From NCBI GenBank assembly GCA_013388745.1, contig JACAER010000042.1, positions 62,001-126,000 on the forward strand: a stretch of 64,000 bases of DNA. Reading direction: 5' to 3'. Of the stretch, positions 60,419-64,000 are shown piece by piece; within the stretch, counting starts at the first letter, position 1, and the number at the start of each line of letters is the position of its first letter. The notes under the pieces are model-generated. The model was not told where the DNA came from. It saw only the letters and a list, made by a program, of their open reading frames with translations, and did not search any database. Position numbers and translations under genes: made by a program. The DNA is from Chloroflexota bacterium (GTDB taxonomy: Bacteria > Chloroflexota > Anaerolineae > Aggregatilineales > Phototrophicaceae).

Positions 60419-63400
60419 TTACGGCGCGGGGCTGACGATTTCGATCACCAGCGTGTAATCGCCGTCCATCTCGTTGCCATAGCTGCGCGCTTCGATGATG
60501 TATATGCCATCCATAGGCAGGACGAAGTTATCCAGGCGCGAATCGGTCACGCCATCGGCAATGTCGTCGTTTTCACCCAGAATAGTGCCATCAGGGGCGC
60601 GGATGACAAGCAGTGTGTCGAGCAGGTCGCGCGCTTCGCGTTCTTCGAGCGAAAACTCGTTGGCGGGACGATCGGCCTGTAAGCTGATGATGATGATTTG
60701 GCCGGCGCGCCCTTCAAAACGCCAGGCGTCGCGATCACCGAGCGGGATAAAGCCGCGCTGCGTGCCGGGCTGCGCCAGCGGCGGGATAACCGTCGGCGTG
60801 GCGCTGGGCAGCGGTGTCAGCGTCAGGGTGACAGTGGGCGGGGGGGTGGCGCTGGTGCGCGTCAGGTCGATCGTCGGCGTGGCGCTGGGACTGCGCGTAG
60901 GCGCGGGGGAGGGCAGCGGGGTGCGCTGTGGCGCACGGCCTTCGGCATCGCACGGCGCCAGATTGTAACGTTCGCGTTCGGGGCATGTCAGAGTGCGCAC
61001 ATAACGATTGGCATTTGTCCAAGCAAGCAGCGCGTCGAGCGAATCAAGGCGCCAAAGGATGAGACTGTCGTCGTATGAGCCGGAAAGCATGGTGTGGCCA
61101 TCAGGGCTGTAGGCCACCGCCGCCACCGGCTCGTTGTGCCCGGTGTAGCGGCTGATGGCTGTGCCTGTGGAAATATCCCAGCGAATCAGCGTGTTATCTG
61201 CCGACGCAGAAAGGGCCGTCTGGCCGTCGGGACTGATCGCCAGCCCGTACACGGCGGCGGTGTGCTCGCGGAAGCGGCGCACAATCGTGCCTTGCTCAAC
61301 ATCCCACAATACAAGCGTGGTATCGTTAGCTGCCGACATCACAAAACGCTGGTCGGGCGTAAGGGCGACGGCGGTGATGCGGTCAATATGGCCGCCTTCG
61401 TAGGTACGGACGATTTGTGCGGATTCGACATCCCACAAGATCAGGGTTAAATCGTAGGACGACGAGATGAAACGGCGGCTATCGGGCATGAACTGCGCAG
61501 CGGTCACAGCGGCACTGTGGCCTTCGTAGCGGCGGATGGGCTGCCCGGTAGCGACATCCCACAGTATCAGCGTTGTATCGCCGGACGCGCTCAAAAATGT
61601 CCGTCCGTCGGGGCTAAATGTCACATCATTGATCCAGTCGCCATGCCCCACGCAGCGCTGTAAGACCTGTCCGAAAGTGGGCGAAGACTCATCGACATCC
61701 CAGACAATGGCGGTGGCATCGTTGGAACCGCTGACAGCGTAACGCCCATCGGGACTGAATTCTACAGTCCACACCTGAGCGCTGTGCCCGTCGCGGTTGG
61801 CGCCCAGAATAATGAGCGCCAGCCCATTGGTCATGTCCCACAGTGTCAGTGTGCCATCGGAGGAGGCTGAAAGCGCACGCTGGCCGTCGGCGCGGTAAGC
61901 GACAGCGTTGACGTCGCCGGCGGTGACAAATGTGCCAAGTTCTGCCCCGCTGTACACGTCCCACTCGATGAGATTGTGATCATAGCCGCTGGAAAGCAGA
62001 TGGCTGCCATCGGGGCTGAAACTGACGGTATAGACCTTGCTGGTGTGGCCTTCGAAGCGGCGGATCAGTTCGCCGGTGTTGACATCCCACAGGATCAGCT
62101 TGCTATCTTCCGAACCGCTGACGGCAAAACGCCCGTCGGGGCTGAGCGCCACGCTCCACACCCAATCGGAATGTCCCTCAAAACGGCGTTCGATGCGCAC
62201 ATTCACTAAATCCCAGTAGATGACGGTGCGGTCGCTGCTGCCGGAAAGGGCGTGCAGGCCATCGGGCGCGTAGACCACACTCTGGATGGTGTTATCGTGG
62301 CCCTGGTAGCGCTGCATGACCGCGCCAGTGGTGATGTTCCACATGGTCAGCACGCCGGCTTCATCGCCGGAAAGCGCCATGCTGCCGTCGGGGCTGACGG
62401 CGACGGTTTTGAGCGGGCTGTCGCCGCCGAAACGCCGCACCACTTCGCCGGTTTCCACTGTCCATAGGATCAGTGTGCCATCCTCCGAGGCCGAAAGCGC
62501 GCGCGCCCCGCCGGGCAGCAGCACCACCTGATTAACGGCGGCAGCGTGGCCGCGCATCTGTCGCAGCAGCGCGCCGCTGGCGATGTCCCACACGATGAGC
62601 GTGCCATCGGCAGAAGCGGACAGCGCGCGTGCGCCATCGGGCGTGATCACGATGCTGCGCACCCAATCGCTGTGCCCTTCGATTTGTTCTGTCGTAGGAT
62701 CGTCCGCCGAGAACTCGCGCAGGATTTGCCTGCTGAGCAAATCCCACATAATCAGGCGGTGATCCTCGCCGCCGGTGATGGCCTGCGCGCCGTTGGGGGT
62801 GAATACGGCGCTCCAGATCGGCTCGCTGTGACCGCTGTCGTCGCTGTTGAGGCGGCGGCGGATACCAGGTGTATAGGCGGTCTCATAAAGCGCACGCTGT
62901 ACCAGCGGCAGATCGAAACGCTCAGCAGAGGTCGCCAGCGCCAGCGCCAGTTCGGTGTTGTTGACACTGAGCGCTAACTGCGCGCTGGAAGCCAGCGCGA
63001 GACTCTGGGCTTCTTCGGCGTTAAGCTGCGCGACACCCTGCGCAACGGTGGCCGTGCCGGCGTTGTCCTGCGCGATACGACTCTGCGTGGCAGCGAAGCC
63101 CGTCAAGATAAAGGCGATAACCGTCGCCAGAGCCATCACCACAACCAGCGACTGTAAAAACTGACGCGAGCGTTTTTCCAGTGCGTCTTCGCGCGCCTGA
63201 CGCGCGGCTTCGGCGGCGCGCTGCGCTTCGCGTTCCGCAATGCTGGCGTTGAGATATTCCTGTTCCTCGGTATTCAACACCAGTGTAGTCTCTTTAGCCC
63301 ACAACTCCAGTTGGTCAAGCCGCGCGCCGCGCGCCAGAAAACTGTGATCTCTGCGGGAATTTAGCCACTCCTCCGCCGCCACGGCTAGGGTGCGCTGTAT

Positions 63401-64000
63401 ACGCAAGTCCTCGCGGCTGTCCAGCAGCCATTCACGCAGACGCGCCCAGCGCCGAATCAGCGCTTCGTGGGCAACTTCGACCGTCGGCGTGCGCGTTTGC
63501 GGGTCGCTGTCGAAGGTGAGCAGGCGATATTTGCCGAAGCGCTCGATAATCTGCGCGACTGTGCCATTGATGCCGGTGCCACCCAACGAAAGCAGTTCGC
63601 TTTGCAGCACACGGCGGCGCGTGTCTTCTGCGCCTTCACCGAGCGTCACCAGCCGCAAAAAGAGCTGGCGCGCGCCGGCTTGTCCATCCGCGTCAAGCTC
63701 ACTGAAAAGCTGTTCGGCGCGGCGAGCCAGCGCCCCCAGTGTGCCACCAATCGCGCTGTAAGCTTCGAGCGTCAATTTGCGCCCCTCGCGCCGCTCGTAG
63801 AGTTCTGTCAGGGCATATTGCAGCAGGGGCAGCGCGCCCGGCTGATCGCGCACGTCGGCGATAATGGTTTCCACCAGTGTTGGCTCGATATGCAACCCAA
63901 CCCGTTCGGCAGGGAGGCGGATAGCATGTTCCAGTTCTTCGGTGGTGAGCGGCAGCACAACTTCGGTTTGCTGGCGCATCAGTTCACCAAAATCGGGGTA
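60419..64000 (-). CDS. STAND-like NTPase/WD40/PPC membrane protein, 5' partial
   Basis: The frame is open to the right edge (Y-P-D-F-G-E-L precede the first visible Met), so the N-terminus, presumably with the NTPase P-loop, is outside. The visible 1,193 residues hold the helical end of an nSTAND-type module (DQPGALPLLQYALTELYERR, then VEVAHEALIRRWARLREWLL), a coiled segment and one membrane helix (about 295-318, LVVVMALATVIAFILTGFAA). About 14 WD40 repeats follow (about 395-1015, for example GHSDWVWSVALSPDGRFAVS). A Pro/Thr-rich linker and a C-terminal PPC-like beta domain (about 1070-1185) complete it. The helix would put the propellers outside and the NTPase inside: a possible transmembrane sensor (inference). 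Confidence 0.92.
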   Translation of the reverse strand, partial: YPDFGELMRQQTEVVLPLTTEELEHAIRLPAERVGLHIEPTLVETIIADVRDQPGALPLLQYALTELYERREGRKLTLEAYSAIGGTLGALARRAEQLFSELDADGQAGARQLFLRLVTLGEGAEDTRRRVLQSELLSLGGTGINGTVAQIIERFGKYRLLTFDSDPQTRTPTVEVAHEALIRRWARLREWLLDSREDLRIQRTLAVAAEEWLNSRRDHSFLARGARLDQLELWAKETTLVLNTEEQEYLNASIAEREAQRAAEAARQAREDALEKRSRQFLQSLVVVMALATVIAFILTGFAATQSRIAQDNAGTATVAQGVAQLNAEEAQSLALASSAQLALSVNNTELALALATSAERFDLPLVQRALYETAYTPGIRRRLNSDDSGHSEPIWSAVFTPNGAQAITGGEDHRLIMWDLLSRQILREFSADDPTTEQIEGHSDWVRSIVITPDGARALSASADGTLIVWDIASGALLRQMRGHAAAVNQVVLLPGGARALSASEDGTLILWTVETGEVVRRFGGDSPLKTVAVSPDGSMALSGDEAGVLTMWNITTGAVMQRYQGHDNTIQSVVYAPDGLHALSGSSDRTVIYWDLVNVRIERRFEGHSDWVWSVALSPDGRFAVSGSEDSKLILWDVNTGELIRRFEGHTSKVYTVSFSPDGSHLLSSGYDHNLIEWDVYSGAELGTFVTAGDVNAVAYRADGQRALSASSDGTLTLWDMTNGLALIILGANRDGHSAQVWTVEFSPDGRYAVSGSNDATAIVWDVDESSPTFGQVLQRCVGHGDWINDVTFSPDGRTFLSASGDTTLILWDVATGQPIRRYEGHSAAVTAAQFMPDSRRFISSSYDLTLILWDVESAQIVRTYEGGHIDRITAVALTPDQRFVMSAANDTTLVLWDVEQGTIVRRFREHTAAVYGLAISPDGQTALSASADNTLIRWDISTGTAISRYTGHNEPVAAVAYSPDGHTMLSGSYDDSLILWRLDSLDALLAWTNANRYVRTLTCPERERYNLAPCDAEGRAPQRTPLPSPAPTRSPSATPTIDLTRTSATPPPTVTLTLTPLPSATPTVIPPLAQPGTQRGFIPLGDRDAWRFEGRAGQIIIISLQADRPANEFSLEEREARDLLDTLLVIRAPDGTILGENDDIADGVTDSRLDNFVLPMDGIYIIEARSYGNEMDGDYTLVIEIVSPAP

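Noticed and set aside
1-64000. CRISPR array, transposase, integrase, attachment sites or rRNA
   Set aside because: Reading both strands I found no evenly spaced direct repeats, no transposase or integrase motifs and no rRNA sequence; only one tRNA is present.

Overview
The window reads as chromosomal DNA of a Chloroflexota bacterium, most likely of the Anaerolineae. That placement is an inference from gene style: a large PAS/multi-GAF histidine kinase, several WD40 and TolB-like propeller proteins, LysM and FHA proteins, an ECF sigma/anti-sigma pair beside a bactofilin-like membrane protein, and a Hox-type NiFe hydrogenase, all in GC-rich sequence (roughly 55-60% by eye). No 16S rRNA or other taxonomic anchor is present. 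I see no insertion sequence, prophage, CRISPR array or replication origin.

Layout. 1-9.0 kb: the end of an FGE-like protein, a phosphopantetheinyl transferase, an ECF sigma factor with its anti-sigma and bactofilin-like partner, tRNA-Arg(CCT), a CopC-CopD copper protein, a TIR-like membrane protein, a flavoprotein relic and a complete TIR-FGE fusion. 9.2-21.3 kb: a sulfite-oxidase-fold molybdoenzyme, an M19 dipeptidase, a methyltransferase, a LysM lipoprotein, a GT-C-like membrane protein, NYN, SGNH and GNAT proteins, inorganic pyrophosphatase and a double-FHA protein. 21.5-30.7 kb: a signalling operon with a response regulator carrying a degenerate GGDEF domain, a 2,579-residue histidine kinase and a single-domain receiver. 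30.7-33.9 kb: a nucleophile-less alpha/beta hydrolase homologue, thiamine pyrophosphokinase, a DUF402 protein and a DUF3267 protein.

34.0-46.3 kb is the metabolic core. hoxE-F-U-Y-H encode a bidirectional NAD-linked NiFe hydrogenase. They are followed without a visible terminator by the maturation protease, hypF, a 1,186-residue pyruvate:ferredoxin oxidoreductase and a dihydroorotate-dehydrogenase-like protein. The arrangement suggests fermentative H2 metabolism in which pyruvate-derived electrons and NAD(P)H meet at one hydrogenase. Two strong hairpin terminators close the unit.

46.4-64 kb: a family 2 glycosyltransferase, a STAS-like gene broken by one in-frame stop, a TolB-like protein, a phosphatase/sulfatase-superfamily enzyme in an overlapping operon with an LpqC-like esterase and a YjjX-type NTPase, a LysM protein, a 14-blade WD40 lipoprotein, and a DUF348/G5/3D cell-wall protein. 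Upstream of the last gene lies a well-formed SRP RNA gene with its own promoter. A DtxR-type regulator, an OsmC protein and a membrane-spanning STAND-like/WD40/PPC protein that runs off the right edge complete the window.

The most interesting items are the hydrogenase-PFOR cluster, the TIR-FGE protein whose C-terminus resembles a diversity-generating-retroelement target, the 11-GAF kinase, and several enzyme homologues that have lost key residues.
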